DNA of 64,000 nucleotides from an uncultured Spartobacteria bacterium (GCA_937919825.1 CALFPA010000052.1:1-64000); one strand, 5' to 3'; positions 52,853 to 61,721 are shown, numbered from the stretch's first letter. Program-made: numbers and translations. Notes: generated from the sequence alone by a model not told the origin.

Positions 52853-53464
52853 ATGGCTCGTTACACCGGACCCAAAACCAAAATCAGCCGCCGCTATGGC
52901 GTGTTCCTCGGCGGATCGCCGAAGGCCTTCGAAAATAAAAGCTATCCTCCAGGCCAACACGGCCCAAAGGGCTCACGCCGCAAGCAGACCGATTACTCGA
53001 TCGCCCTCGCTGAAAAGCAAAAACTCCGCCACCAGTATGGAGTCCTCGAGCGCCAATTCCGCCGCTACTTCGAGATCGCCAGCCGCCGCCGTGGCGTCAC
53101 CGGCGTGATCCTGCTCCAACTCCTTGAGACCCGCCTCGACAATGTCGTTCAAAAAATGGGTTTCTCGAAGACCCTGCGTGGAGCACGCCAGATGGTCGGC
53201 CACGGCCATGTGACCGTCAACGGCCGCAAGACCAACATTTCCTCGATGAACCTCAAGGCCGGCGATGTCGTCGCCGTCAAGGAGAGCGAAAAATCCAAGC
53301 GCCTCGGCAAGCGCGGTGTCGAACTCACGCAGATCGTTACCGTTCCCGATTGGCTGCTCGTGGATAAGGAAAACCTCAGCGGCACCATGGTCCGCATCCC
53401 CTCCCGCGAGGAGATCAATCCTATCGTCAACGAACAACTCGTCGTCGAACTTTACGCGCGTTAA
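52853..53464 (+). CDS. rpsD: 30S ribosomal protein S4
   Basis: 203 residues: ARYTGPKTKISRRYGVFLGGS at the start, LRHQYGVLERQFRRYFEIASRR, and the S4 RNA-binding domain RLDNVVQKMGFSKTLRGARQMVGHGHVTVNGRKTN. Zinc cysteines are absent. It is the last gene of the cluster: rpoA and rplQ do not follow; a strong terminator does. Confidence 0.97.
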   Translation: MARYTGPKTKISRRYGVFLGGSPKAFENKSYPPGQHGPKGSRRKQTDYSIALAEKQKLRHQYGVLERQFRRYFEIASRRRGVTGVILLQLLETRLDNVVQKMGFSKTLRGARQMVGHGHVTVNGRKTNISSMNLKAGDVVAVKESEKSKRLGKRGVELTQIVTVPDWLLVDKENLSGTMVRIPSREEINPIVNEQLVVELYAR

Positions 53465-53494
53465 TTCCGCGCGTTTGGCTTTCCCGCCAAATGC

Positions 53495-53530
53495 AAAACG
53501 CATCCCGCTCCGGTGGGATGCGTTTTCTTT
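53495..53530 (+). terminator. Strong intrinsic terminator of the ribosomal protein cluster
   Basis: A perfect 12-bp stem, AAAACGCATCCC (53495-53506) with GGGATGCGTTTT (53515-53526), loop GCTCCGGT, followed by CTTTT. It ends the long cluster 30 bases after rpsD. Confidence 0.92.
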
Positions 53531-53585
53531 TGCCCAGGAATAGCCCGCACTTGCCACGCGCCAACCCATCTCTGAAATTAGGACC

Positions 53586-54128
53586 ATGACGCATTTTGAA
53601 GACGAAGAACTCCGGTGGTTCTGTGTGAAAACCAAGCCCCGCAGCGAATCCGCCGCCCGCAGGATGCTCATGCGCGATGTCGGCATTGCTGTTTTCTGCC
53701 CGATGATCCGGTTCGAGAGGGCCAGGAGCAGCGGCAAGGTGAAGGTCACCGAGGCCATGTTCCCCGGCTATGTTTTCGCCCACTTCAACTACCGCGCCCA
53801 GCACCGCCATGTCCAAGGCACGCTCGGCGTGAGCACCATTGTCCGCTTCGGCGGAATTCCCTCGATCGTGCCCGACGAGATCGTCGCCGGTCTCCGCGCC
53901 TCCGTGGTCGACCAGGAAACCATCGAAATCCCGACCATCATTCAAGTCGGCGAAGAGGTGCAGTTGATCGAAGGCCCCTTCACTGGACTCCGCGCCCTCG
54001 TTACCCAAGTCCTCCCCGCCCAGGAGCGCATCAAAGTCCTCCTCGAAATCCTCGGCATGGAGCGCGAAGTCGAAGTCGAAACCAGCCGCGTCCTACCAAA
54101 AATCAGCCACCCACTGGCCGCCCGCTGA
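53586..54128 (+). CDS. NusG-family specialised transcription factor (RfaH/UpxY-like)
   Basis: 180 residues. An N-terminal NGN domain (about 8-110) begins RWFCVKTKPRSESAARRMLMRD and has the FPGYVFAHFN strand; a KOW-type domain (about 118-175) has IIQVGEEVQLIEGPFTGLRALV. These are features of NusG paralogues that act on particular operons, such as RfaH or UpxY. A housekeeping NusG usually sits with secE and rplK, which are not here. Its place directly after the ribosomal terminator may be chance. Target operon unknown. Confidence 0.85.
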   Translation: MTHFEDEELRWFCVKTKPRSESAARRMLMRDVGIAVFCPMIRFERARSSGKVKVTEAMFPGYVFAHFNYRAQHRHVQGTLGVSTIVRFGGIPSIVPDEIVAGLRASVVDQETIEIPTIIQVGEEVQLIEGPFTGLRALVTQVLPAQERIKVLLEILGMEREVEVETSRVLPKISHPLAAR

Positions 54129-54161
54129 AGCACGAAGGGGCCCGGTAGTCTCGCCGTGTTT

Positions 54162-54671
54162 TTACGACTCTGGGGTCGGCTTTTGTTCTGGCATCGCGGT
54201 CGGTTTGCGGGGGATCGCCCGCATGTTCGGGTAGCGCATGACGGGGACTTCGCGGAGGGCTTGGATTTGAACTTTCGCGATCCCTCGATCATAGGTGCCG
54301 AGTTGCTTGGCGGCGACGACGCTCAAGTCGATGATGCGCCCCCGCACGAATGGGCCGCGGTTGTTGATGCGGACGACGACCGATTTGCCGGTTTTCAAAT
54401 CCGTCACGCGCACCGGCGTGTGGAAGGGGAGTTTTTTGTGCGCGGCGGTGATGTCGCCTTGGCGGTAGGTCTCGCCGTTGGCGGTGAGGCGGCCGATCCA
54501 GCGTCCACCATACCAAGAGGCGATGCCCGTCTCGGGCTTGATAGGGGCGTCCACATAGACATGGGATTCCTTGCCGGGGATGCGCTCGAAGGTTTCCTTC
54601 ACCGATTGGCAACCGGTGAGAACAGCCAGAAGGGCGAGCGCGGCGGTGGTTTGTAAAAAGACTCGGGTCAT
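54162..54671 (-). CDS. rlpA: RlpA-like septal ring lytic transglycosylase lipoprotein
   Basis: 169 residues. A lipoprotein signal peptide ends at LAVLTGC (Cys about 21), and the double-psi beta-barrel domain follows: GIASWYGGRWIGRLTANGETY, AAHKKLPFHTPVRVTDLKTGKSVVVRINNRGPFVRGRIIDLSVVAAKQLG (about 50-132). Pseudomonas RlpA cleaves naked glycan at the septum; there the SPOR domain targets it, and none is present here. The ATG at 54671 overlaps the hflX stop by four bases. Confidence 0.9.
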   Translation of the reverse strand: MTRVFLQTTAALALLAVLTGCQSVKETFERIPGKESHVYVDAPIKPETGIASWYGGRWIGRLTANGETYRQGDITAAHKKLPFHTPVRVTDLKTGKSVVVRINNRGPFVRGRIIDLSVVAAKQLGTYDRGIAKVQIQALREVPVMRYPNMRAIPRKPTAMPEQKPTPES

Positions 54672-55936
54672 TTTTGGGGCGAACCGGCGTCGTATTTCGA
54701 CAACCGGCCGATCAACTCGGGTGGGATGTGGGCCGTGATCATGGCGCTGGCTTCGCCGTATTTCAAATCCAGAACATGGCCGACACGGTGAATCTCCGCG
54801 AGCAAAGCCTGCTCGGTGAGCGGTATCACAAAACGCCCCTGCATCCGCCAAGCGGCGAGCCGGATTTCGAGTTCCTGTATGAGTTGCGCCATGCCATCGC
54901 CGGTGCGGGCCGAGACCGCCACACTGCCGGGATGGCGAGCGAGGTTGGCCTGCACGATCTCGGGGTCTGTGACGAGATCGCATTTGTTGAAAACCATGAT
55001 CGTCTGCTTGCCCTTGGCATCGAGTTCACCCAGCACGGCATCCACCGCCTCAATCTGCTCGGCGTGGCGCGGGTGGGAGAGGTCCACCACATGCAGGAGC
55101 AGGTTCGCCAACTGGACTTCCTCGAGAGTCGCCTTGAAGGATTCGATGAGAGTGTGCGGGAGCTTGCGGATGAAACCTACGGTGTCGGTGAGCAAAACCT
55201 TCTGATGGTTCGGCAGCGTGAGCTGGCGCGTGGTGGGATCGAGTGTTTCGAAAAGCCGATCGCGGGCTTCGACGGTCGCGCCGGTGAGCCGGTTGAGGAG
55301 CGAGGATTTTCCAGCATTCGTGTAGCCCACGAGCGAGATGAACGGCCAGTTGTGGCGCAGGCGGCCCTCGCGCTGGATGCCCCGGTGTTTGCGCACCTCG
55401 GCCAATTCGCGTTCGAGCCGGGCGATGCGGTCCTGCACGCGGCGGCGGTCGACCTCGAGCTGGGTTTCACCCGGGCCGCGGGTGCCGATGCCGCCGGTCT
55501 GTCGCGAGAGGTGGCTCCACATGCCGGTGAGGCGGGGGAGGAGATATTGGAGCTGGGCGAGTTCGATCTGCAGCCGGCCCTCGCGGGTGCGGGCCCGGCT
55601 GGCGAAAATATCCAGAATCAGCTGGGTGCGATCGATGACTTTGCGGTGGGTGATTTCTTCGAGGTTTCGGCTCTGAGCGGGCGAAAGCTCGTCGTCGAAA
55701 ATCACGGAGGTCGCGTGTTTTTCCTTGGAGGATTTGGCGATCTCCTCGGCCTTGCCTTTGCCGATGTAGAAAGGCGCGGTGGGTTTGTCCAAACGCTGGA
55801 TGACGCTCTCCACGACCTTCGCCCCGGCGGTGTCGGCGAGCAGGCGGAGTTCCTCCAGAGAGTCCTGCAAATCCCAGCGTGTGACACCCTCGTGCTCCAA
55901 GCCGACCAGAATGACGAGCTCGGCGGCGGGGATCAT
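54668..55936 (-). CDS. hflX: Ribosome-associated GTPase HflX
   Basis: 422 residues. An N-terminal HflX domain (about 1-185; KPTAPFYIGKGKAEEIA, then RTREGRLQIELAQLQYLLPRL) and GTPase core with GYTNAGKSSLLNRLTGA (G1), LLTDTVGFIRKLP (G3) and VFNKCDL (G4) are clear. HflX splits or rescues stalled ribosomes in E. coli. It overlaps miaA by four bases upstream and rlpA by four downstream. The miaA-hflX pairing is common; hfq is not between them. Confidence 0.94.
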   Translation of the reverse strand: MIPAAELVILVGLEHEGVTRWDLQDSLEELRLLADTAGAKVVESVIQRLDKPTAPFYIGKGKAEEIAKSSKEKHATSVIFDDELSPAQSRNLEEITHRKVIDRTQLILDIFASRARTREGRLQIELAQLQYLLPRLTGMWSHLSRQTGGIGTRGPGETQLEVDRRRVQDRIARLERELAEVRKHRGIQREGRLRHNWPFISLVGYTNAGKSSLLNRLTGATVEARDRLFETLDPTTRQLTLPNHQKVLLTDTVGFIRKLPHTLIESFKATLEEVQLANLLLHVVDLSHPRHAEQIEAVDAVLGELDAKGKQTIMVFNKCDLVTDPEIVQANLARHPGSVAVSARTGDGMAQLIQELEIRLAAWRMQGRFVIPLTEQALLAEIHRVGHVLDLKYGEASAMITAHIPPELIGRLSKYDAGSPQK

Positions 55937-56817
55937 GGCGCTTGGGCTGCGAGGATTTCGAGGGCTCGCGGCAGGGCGGATTCGGGGTGGGGGATCTCAG
56001 TCAAATCGAGTGAGGGAAAATGAAATTGGGTGCGGCACCAGGTCAATTGGCGCTTGGCGTATTGCTTCGTCGCGGTGGCGATCGCCTCGCGGCAGGAGTC
56101 GAGGGAGGATTTGCCGGAGAGGAATTCCTCGATCTCGCGAAACCCGATCGCCCGGCGCGCGCCGTCTCCGGCGTGGCTGGCGTGGCGGACTTCCTCGATC
56201 GCGCCGCCGGCGAGCATTTGGGCGACATTTGCTTCGATACGGTCCCGCAAATCCTCGCGTTCGCGAGTGAGCACGAGGCCGCGAAATTCGTTGGAGGGAT
56301 TTTTCCATGTGCCCCGTGACTCCGCGAGCGGGCGTGAGGTTTGAAGCACGATTTCGAGGGCGCGGCGAACGCGGACGGGATTTTTCAGATCGATCTGACC
56401 CAACGCCTCGGGGTCGGCTTTTCCCAATTCCTCGACCGCTTGGGCGAGCGGCATGGCGGAAATCCTCGCGCGGAGGTCGGGATCGACGGGGGGCATTTCG
56501 GCAAGGCCGTGGGTGAGGGCTTTGAGGTAAAGGCCGGTGCCGCCGACGAGGATGGGGAGTTTGCCGCGCGAGGAAATGGCGGCGAGGGCTTCGCGCGCGG
56601 CGTTGGCGTAGCGGGCGGCGTCGAAATTCTCGCTCAAATCCAAAAAACCCACGAGGTGGTGGGGAACGGCGTCGAGTTGTTCGGGGGTAGGCTGGGCGGT
56701 GAGAACAGGAAGCCCAGCGTAAATCTGGAAGGCGTCGGCTCCGAGAATTTCACCATTAAGGCACTCGGCGAGCGCCAGGGCGAGGGAGGATTTGCCGACA
56801 CCGGTCGGCCCCGTCAC
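55933..56817 (-). CDS. miaA: tRNA dimethylallyltransferase (MiaA)
   Basis: 294 residues. It adds a dimethylallyl group to A37 of tRNAs reading UNN codons. TGPTGVGKSSLALALAECLNGEILGADAFQIY (Walker A and the substrate Asp) and LVGFLDLSENFDAARYANAA are visible, with VGGTGLYLKALTHGL and TKQYAKRQLTWCR at the end. The start is uncertain: the GTG at 56817 truncates the first strand, and the frame upstream has no ATG, so a non-standard start a few codons earlier is possible. It follows the RRM gene by 37 bases. Confidence 0.9.
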   Translation of the reverse strand: MTGPTGVGKSSLALALAECLNGEILGADAFQIYAGLPVLTAQPTPEQLDAVPHHLVGFLDLSENFDAARYANAAREALAAISSRGKLPILVGGTGLYLKALTHGLAEMPPVDPDLRARISAMPLAQAVEELGKADPEALGQIDLKNPVRVRRALEIVLQTSRPLAESRGTWKNPSNEFRGLVLTREREDLRDRIEANVAQMLAGGAIEEVRHASHAGDGARRAIGFREIEEFLSGKSSLDSCREAIATATKQYAKRQLTWCRTQFHFPSLDLTEIPHPESALPRALEILAAQAP

Positions 56818-56854
56818 GATGACCGGACGGGGCCTTTCGGCGTTTAAGTTTTTC

Positions 56855-57493
56855 TTATTCAGTGGCGGCGGCGGGCTCGGCGGGAGCGGCCGATTCCTGT
56901 TGGCGCTCGGAGCGACGCTCCTCGACGGCTTTGGCTCCGCTGACGACGAGTTTACGGCCCATGAACTCCTTGTCGTGGAGCTCGGAGACGGCGCGCTTGG
57001 CCTCGTCGATCGATTGCATTTGAATGAAGGCGAATCCCTTCGATCGCATCGTGTGGCGGTTCACAACGATTTCGACATTCTGGACGCTGCCGACTCCGTT
57101 GAAGAGTTCGAAGAGGTCACTCTCGGCGGCGTCGAACGACAAGTTGCCCACATAGAGGCGCGGCGAGGTGACCTCGACGACTTCGGGTGAGCGCATGCCG
57201 GTGGGGCGTTCGCTGCGACTACTCCGCTCGCGCGGGGCGCGCTCGGTGGAGGTGTTTTCGGAGGAGCGGGGGCGCCGCTCGCGTTCCGTGCGTTCGGTGC
57301 GGGCGGGACGCTCGGGCTCATCTTTTTTACCGGTGAAGAAGCCGATGATCTTCGAGATCAAGGAGGTCTCTTTTTTAGCAGGGTGTTCGTGTTGCTGTGT
57401 GGAGCGGGGCGTGCGGTTTGGGCGATCTTGACGGCGCCCTCCGCCGCGTCGCGGCGAGCGGCGTGAACCGCTCGGTGAGTATTCTGATGACAT
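56855..57493 (-). CDS. RNA-recognition-motif (RRM) protein
   Basis: 212 residues. A disordered, Arg/Ser/Glu-rich N-terminal half (1-120) with many RTERTER-like repeats precedes one RRM (about 122-195): RNP2 is LYVGNL and RNP1 is KGFAFIQM, both complete. The C-terminus is Glu/Ala-rich. Bacterial RRM proteins are common in cyanobacteria and PVC-group bacteria and are often cold- or RNA-metabolism-linked. The ATG at 57493 is the first one inside the disordered region. It has a 5' leader with a stem-loop. Confidence 0.82.
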   Translation of the reverse strand: MSSEYSPSGSRRSPRRGGGRRQDRPNRTPRSTQQHEHPAKKETSLISKIIGFFTGKKDEPERPARTERTERERRPRSSENTSTERAPRERSSRSERPTGMRSPEVVEVTSPRLYVGNLSFDAAESDLFELFNGVGSVQNVEIVVNRHTMRSKGFAFIQMQSIDEAKRAVSELHDKEFMGRKLVVSGAKAVEERRSERQQESAAPAEPAAATE

Positions 57494-57530
57494 GGTTGTG
57501 TGTATTGCGTTGCGTTGGCGGTCGGTGCGG

Positions 57531-57548
57531 ACGGGGAGTCCTCCCCGT
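57531..57548 (-). promoter_or_regulatory. Stem-loop in the leader of the RRM gene
   Basis: ACGGGGAG pairs with CTCCCCGT (57531-57548, loop TC). On the minus strand a T-run precedes rather than follows the stem, so it is not a terminator for either strand; it would sit in the RNA about 40 bases before the RRM start codon. The gap 57494-57767 otherwise holds only a tandem TGACCAA pair (57650-57663). Confidence 0.35.
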
Positions 57549-57767
57549 AAAAACGGCACGACCGCATGTTGGGCCTCAGGCGATGCGTATCCCCTTGAAA
57601 ATGCGTGCTGAACACACGCCGCAAGGAACATGAATGACGCGATGAACTCTGACCAATGACCAATAAAAACTGGGTCGCCGGAACTGAATTGCATAAACGA
57701 AAACGCCTAAGGCTCATGCAAACTCCCACACATCCCCCGCGAACTCAAGGAGCAATTTGGCGCCAAT

Positions 57768-58463
57768 TCAAGTGCCCCGCGTGTTGCCGAAAAGGCGGAT
57801 GTGCAGGCGGTCGCAGAGGCGGTGGCCGTGGCGGAGGCACAGGCCGACGAGCATGTCGCGACGGGAATCGATCGTTTCGGGGTCGGTGCCCTCGGGCATA
57901 AGAAGGATTTTCGAGGGAGAAACTGGGAGCCCGGTCGCGGCCAAGAGGGCGTGGATTTCGGGGAGGTCGGCTTCGCTCGAAACCACGAACTTGAGCTGGA
58001 ATGGATAGGCCGTCAGCCACTCGCGGAGAATTTCGGGGCGTTGGCGGGATTTTTCGTGGCGGTCGATCCAGGCGGTTTCAATCGATCCGGGCGCTGGGGT
58101 GGAGTCGGCGAGTTTTGGGCTGATCGAGGCGAGGTCGCAGGCGATACCAGCGGGGGCGACGGTGCCGGCGGTTTCGATCGTGATGTGTTTGCCTGTGGCG
58201 CGGAGTCGGGCAGCGAGTTCGTGAATGCCGCGGGCGACCATCGGCTCGCCGCCGGTGAGAACGACATGGGCGGCGGGATGTTTTTCCACCTCGGCGAGGA
58301 TTTGGTCGATGGACATCTCGGTGCCTTCGGGATTCCACGAGGCGTAGGGGGTGTCGCACCAGCGGCAGCGCAGATTGCAGCCCGAGGTTCGTATGAACAC
58401 CGAGGGCACGCCGGTGAGTTCACCCTCGCCCTGCACCGAATAAAAAATCTCGGAGATCAGCAT
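57768..58463 (-). CDS. queE: 7-carboxy-7-deazaguanine synthase (QueE), radical SAM
   Basis: 231 residues. It rearranges carboxytetrahydropterin to CDG in the queuosine pathway. EIFYSVQGEGELTGVPSVFIRTSGCNLRCRWCDTPYASW holds the CxxxCxxC [4Fe-4S] motif and the SAM region (about 5-42), and HVVLTGGEPM is the GGE motif. The frame is open to 58559 but the ATG at 58463 starts the normal QueE sequence. It overlaps queC by seven bases. Confidence 0.93.
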   Translation of the reverse strand: MLISEIFYSVQGEGELTGVPSVFIRTSGCNLRCRWCDTPYASWNPEGTEMSIDQILAEVEKHPAAHVVLTGGEPMVARGIHELAARLRATGKHITIETAGTVAPAGIACDLASISPKLADSTPAPGSIETAWIDRHEKSRQRPEILREWLTAYPFQLKFVVSSEADLPEIHALLAATGLPVSPSKILLMPEGTDPETIDSRRDMLVGLCLRHGHRLCDRLHIRLFGNTRGT

Positions 58464-59140
58464 GGCTTCGAGGGAAGCGGTCCGGTGGCGAGGTATTGGG
58501 TGGGGTCGGGGATGCCGGCGAGTTGGAACGCCTCGCGGCGCTCGACACAGGTGCCGCACTCACCGCAATGCGTCTCGCCGCCGACATAGCACGACCAGGT
58601 TTTGGAAAAATCCACGCCGAGTTCGGCTCCGCGACGGGCGATTCCGGCTTTGTCCATCGCGATGAACGGGCGAAGCACCGAGACTTCGGCATAGGTGCCG
58701 AGTCGGATGGCGTCGGACATGGCGCGCATGAATTCCTCGCGGCAATCGGGGTAGATCGCGTGGTCGCCGGCGTGCGCGGCGATCACGAGGCCAGACGCGT
58801 TTTTGCTTTCCGCGAAGCCGGCGGCGATCGAGAGCATGATGCCGTTTCGGAAGGGAACGACGGTTTTTTTCATCGTCTCCTCCTCGTAGTGGCCTTTCGG
58901 AATCTCGCCGCCTTTTTGAAGAAGGTCGGACTCAAACTCGCGGCCGATAAAATCCAGTGGCACCGTGATGTGAGGAACGCCGCAGGATTCGGCCTGCCAT
59001 TTGGCGAAGGGAATCTCGCGGTCGTTGTGCTTCGCGCCGTAGTGGAAGCTCAACGCTGCCACGACCTCATGCTCCCGCTGGGCGTGGTGAAGCGCGACGA
59101 CGGAATCCATCCCGCCGCTCAGGAGCACGACGGTTTTCAT
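58457..59140 (-). CDS. queC: 7-cyano-7-deazaguanine synthase (QueC)
   Basis: 227 residues. It makes preQ0 from CDG with ATP and ammonia. The PP-loop VVLLSGGMDSVVALHHA, AALSFHYGAKHNDREI, FRNGIMLSIAAGFAE and the zinc motif CYVGGETHCGECGTCVERREAF are present. The queC-queE pair is directly behind purB (six-base gap). queD and queF are not in the window. Confidence 0.95.
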   Translation of the reverse strand: MKTVVLLSGGMDSVVALHHAQREHEVVAALSFHYGAKHNDREIPFAKWQAESCGVPHITVPLDFIGREFESDLLQKGGEIPKGHYEEETMKKTVVPFRNGIMLSIAAGFAESKNASGLVIAAHAGDHAIYPDCREEFMRAMSDAIRLGTYAEVSVLRPFIAMDKAGIARRGAELGVDFSKTWSCYVGGETHCGECGTCVERREAFQLAGIPDPTQYLATGPLPSKPC

Positions 59141-59146
59141 GCGGGA

Positions 59147-60442
59147 TTAGTTGATGCCAACGGCGCGGAGTTTGTCTTCCACATGGCGGAAGTGGCGGTC
59201 GGGCGAGCAGGCGTGTTGGATTTCCTCGGCCGAGAGGTGGGCAGAGACGGTGGGTTCCTCGGAGAGGTTTTTGCCGAGGCCGCCACCTTCGCGCCAGGTT
59301 TTCATGGCGGCGCGCTGGACGGCTTCGTAGGCGGCTTTGCGCTCCATGCCCTTCTCCGTGAGCATGAGCAGTGCGGCCTGGCTCGCATAGAGACCGCCGG
59401 TGAGTTCCATGTTTCGCCGCATGTTTTCGGGATAAACGATCAGCTTTGAGACGAGCTTCGTCAAAAGCGAGAGCATGTAGTCGAGCAGGGTGCAACTGTC
59501 GGGCAGGATGATGCGCTCGACCGAGCTGTGGCTGATGTCGCGCTCGTGCCAGAGAGCGACATTTTCGAGGGCGGCCATGGCGTTTCCGCGGATCACGCGT
59601 GCGAGGCCGCTGAGGCGTTCGCCGGTGATCGGGTTCCGCTTGTGGGGCATGGCGCTGCTGCCTTTTTGCCCTTCGCTGAAATACTCCTCGACCTCCAAAA
59701 CCTCGGTGCGCTGCAGGTGGCGGAATTCGGTGGCCCAGCGGTCGATGCTCGAGGCGATGATCGCTAGGGTGGTCATGAACTCGGCGTGGCGGTCGCGCTG
59801 GATGATTTGGGTCGAGAGGGCGGCGGCTTTGAGGCCGAGTTTTTCGCAGACGGATTTTTCCACGCGCGGGTCAAGGTGGGCGTGGGTTCCGACGGCGCCG
59901 CTGATTTTGCCGACGCGGACGCGCTCGCGCATTTCGCGAAGGCGCTCGAGCGAGCGGCTGAACTCGTCATACATCAACGCCATCTTCAGGCCGAAACTGA
60001 TCGGCTCCGCGTGGATGCCGTGGCTGCGGCCAATCATCGGGGTGAATTTGTGCTCTTTCGCGCGGACGGCAACGGCCTCACGGAGGGCGAGGAGGTCGGC
60101 TTCGATCAAATTGCAGGACTCGAGCATTTGGACGGCGATGGTCGTGTCGAGGAGGTCGGAGGAGGTGAGGCCTTGGTGAATCCAACGCGAGGCGGGGCCG
60201 ACATATTCGGCGACATTCTCGAGGAACGCGATGACATCGTGGTTCGTGCGTTTCTCGATCTCGCGGATTTTTTCGATGTCGAAAGCTCCCTTGGCGCGGA
60301 TTTCGGCGGCGTCGGATTTTGGGATCGTGCCGAGTTCGGCCATCGCCTCACAGGCGAGGGTCTCGATTTCGAGCCAGATTTCGAGTTTTCGTTGCTCGGT
60401 CCAAATGGACCGCATTTTCGGCAGAGAATAGCGTTCGATCAT
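59147..60442 (-). CDS. purB: Adenylosuccinate lyase (PurB)
   Basis: 431 residues. It catalyses two steps of purine synthesis. Family signature SSAMPHKRNPITGERLSGLARVIRG, FTPMIGRSHGIHAEPISFGLK with the catalytic His, and a start IERYSLPKMRSIWTEQRKLEIWLEIE are standard. The frame runs open to 60562, but the ATG at 60442 begins the usual N-terminus. It is divergent from the toxin-antitoxin pair and leads queC and queE. Confidence 0.95.
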   Translation of the reverse strand: MIERYSLPKMRSIWTEQRKLEIWLEIETLACEAMAELGTIPKSDAAEIRAKGAFDIEKIREIEKRTNHDVIAFLENVAEYVGPASRWIHQGLTSSDLLDTTIAVQMLESCNLIEADLLALREAVAVRAKEHKFTPMIGRSHGIHAEPISFGLKMALMYDEFSRSLERLREMRERVRVGKISGAVGTHAHLDPRVEKSVCEKLGLKAAALSTQIIQRDRHAEFMTTLAIIASSIDRWATEFRHLQRTEVLEVEEYFSEGQKGSSAMPHKRNPITGERLSGLARVIRGNAMAALENVALWHERDISHSSVERIILPDSCTLLDYMLSLLTKLVSKLIVYPENMRRNMELTGGLYASQAALLMLTEKGMERKAAYEAVQRAAMKTWREGGGLGKNLSEEPTVSAHLSAEEIQHACSPDRHFRHVEDKLRAVGIN

Positions 60443-60525
60443 TGATCTCGAATCAAACCACCGATGAGCGGTCGCGCCAATACCGGAATGAGGGGGAGTT
60501 TTTGCCAAAGAATTCGAAGCATCGT

Positions 60526-60554
60526 TTGACAATCTAAAATATGCTCCATATTTG
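60526..60554 (+). promoter_or_regulatory. Promoter and palindromic operator of the toxin-antitoxin genes
   Basis: TTGACA (60526-60531), a 17-base spacer and TATTTG (60549-60554) lie eight bases before the antitoxin ATG, so the transcript may be leaderless. A perfect inverted repeat AAATATG-CTC-CATATTT (60537-60553) overlaps the -10, a typical place for autorepression by an antitoxin. Confidence 0.6.
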
Positions 60555-60561
60555 TAGCACA

Positions 60562-60816
60562 ATGAAAACAGCCTCCGTCCGCGATCTTCGAAACCACTAC
60601 ACGCAGCTTTTTTCCTGGATTGGTGCAGGCGAGGAAATCGTGATCACCCAGCGCGGTCGTCCTGTAGCAAGGTTGTGTCCCGAGCCGACGGCAGTATCCT
60701 CCCCGCGAGTCAGTTGGGGCGAAAGTGCGGCCATGCGTCGTGACCGATCCCAAGAAATCACCCTGAGTGCTGAAGAATCCAACAAGATCCGAACCGAGGC
60801 GGGGGGGCAATGGTAG
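60562..60816 (+). CDS. Phd/YefM-like antitoxin
   Basis: 84 residues from the ATG at 60562 (an ATG at 60541 would lie inside the operator and has no ribosome site). KTASVRDLRNHYTQLFSWIGAGEEIVITQRGRPVARLCPE (residues about 2-41) is the Phd/YefM DNA-binding fold, and the remaining tail should wrap the toxin. It overlaps the toxin gene by seven bases, the usual order. The region is less GC-rich than its neighbours, as is common for toxin-antitoxin genes. Confidence 0.88.
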   Translation: MKTASVRDLRNHYTQLFSWIGAGEEIVITQRGRPVARLCPEPTAVSSPRVSWGESAAMRRDRSQEITLSAEESNKIRTEAGGQW

Positions 60817-61244
60817 CGGCGGCGGATACGAGTTTTCTATTTTCCGTTTACGGAAACGATATTCACACCCCGCGAGCCTTGGAGTGGCTTCGTAAAAAAG
60901 AAGCCATGATTGTGATCTCGGACCTAGCGGATTACGAGCTTTCCAATGCCTTGCGCTTCGCGGAATTCTCGAAGCGCCTGAGGGTTGGGGATGCAGCGGT
61001 CTTTTGGGCTCAATATGAAGCCGATCGCGAAGCTGGAAGAATTCGTATTGAAATCTGCAACCTAGCGGCACTCATTTCCGAGGCACGCCGACTTTCGGCA
61101 ACTCATACGCTACGGTCGGGAAATCGGGCGTTTGATATCCTGCATGTCGCTGCCGGTTTGCATTTAAAAACAAAACATTTCCTAACTTTTGACGCGAGGC
61201 AGAAAAAACTCGCTGAGGCCGAGGGGTTGGTCGTGCCGTTTTAG
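60810..61244 (+). CDS. PIN-domain ribonuclease toxin (VapC-like)
   Basis: 144 residues. The four acidic catalytic positions of PIN nucleases are visible: AADTSFLFSVY (first Asp), ISDLADYELSNAL (Glu), SGNRAFDILHVAAGL (Asp) and FLTFDARQKKLAEAEGL (Asp). VapC-type toxins cut tRNA or rRNA; the target here is unknown. It ends 36 bases before a strong bidirectional terminator. Confidence 0.9.
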   Translation: MVAAADTSFLFSVYGNDIHTPRALEWLRKKEAMIVISDLADYELSNALRFAEFSKRLRVGDAAVFWAQYEADREAGRIRIEICNLAALISEARRLSATHTLRSGNRAFDILHVAAGLHLKTKHFLTFDARQKKLAEAEGLVVPF

Positions 61245-61270
61245 ACTCAAGCCACTCTGTTCTTCGGGCA

Positions 61271-61318
61271 AAAAAAAAGCGGCGGAGGACTCACAGGACC
61301 TCCGCCGCCTTTGTTTTT
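61271..61318. terminator. Bidirectional intrinsic terminator
   Basis: A 10-bp stem, GCGGCGGAGG (61280-61289) with CCTCCGCCGC (61300-61309), has an A-run before and a T-rich run after. It ends both the toxin gene (plus) and glnB (minus). Confidence 0.9.
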
Positions 61319-61328
61319 GTCTAACTTC

Positions 61329-61721
<393 letters not shown>

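Noticed and set aside
54129-54161. Weak hairpin between the NusG-like gene and rlpA
   Set aside because: Only about five pairs (GCACG/CGTGT) with a large loop before a short T-run; too weak to call as a terminator.
57531-57548. Stem-loop near the RRM gene as a terminator
   Set aside because: The T-run is on the wrong side of the stem for the minus strand, and the plus strand lacks one.
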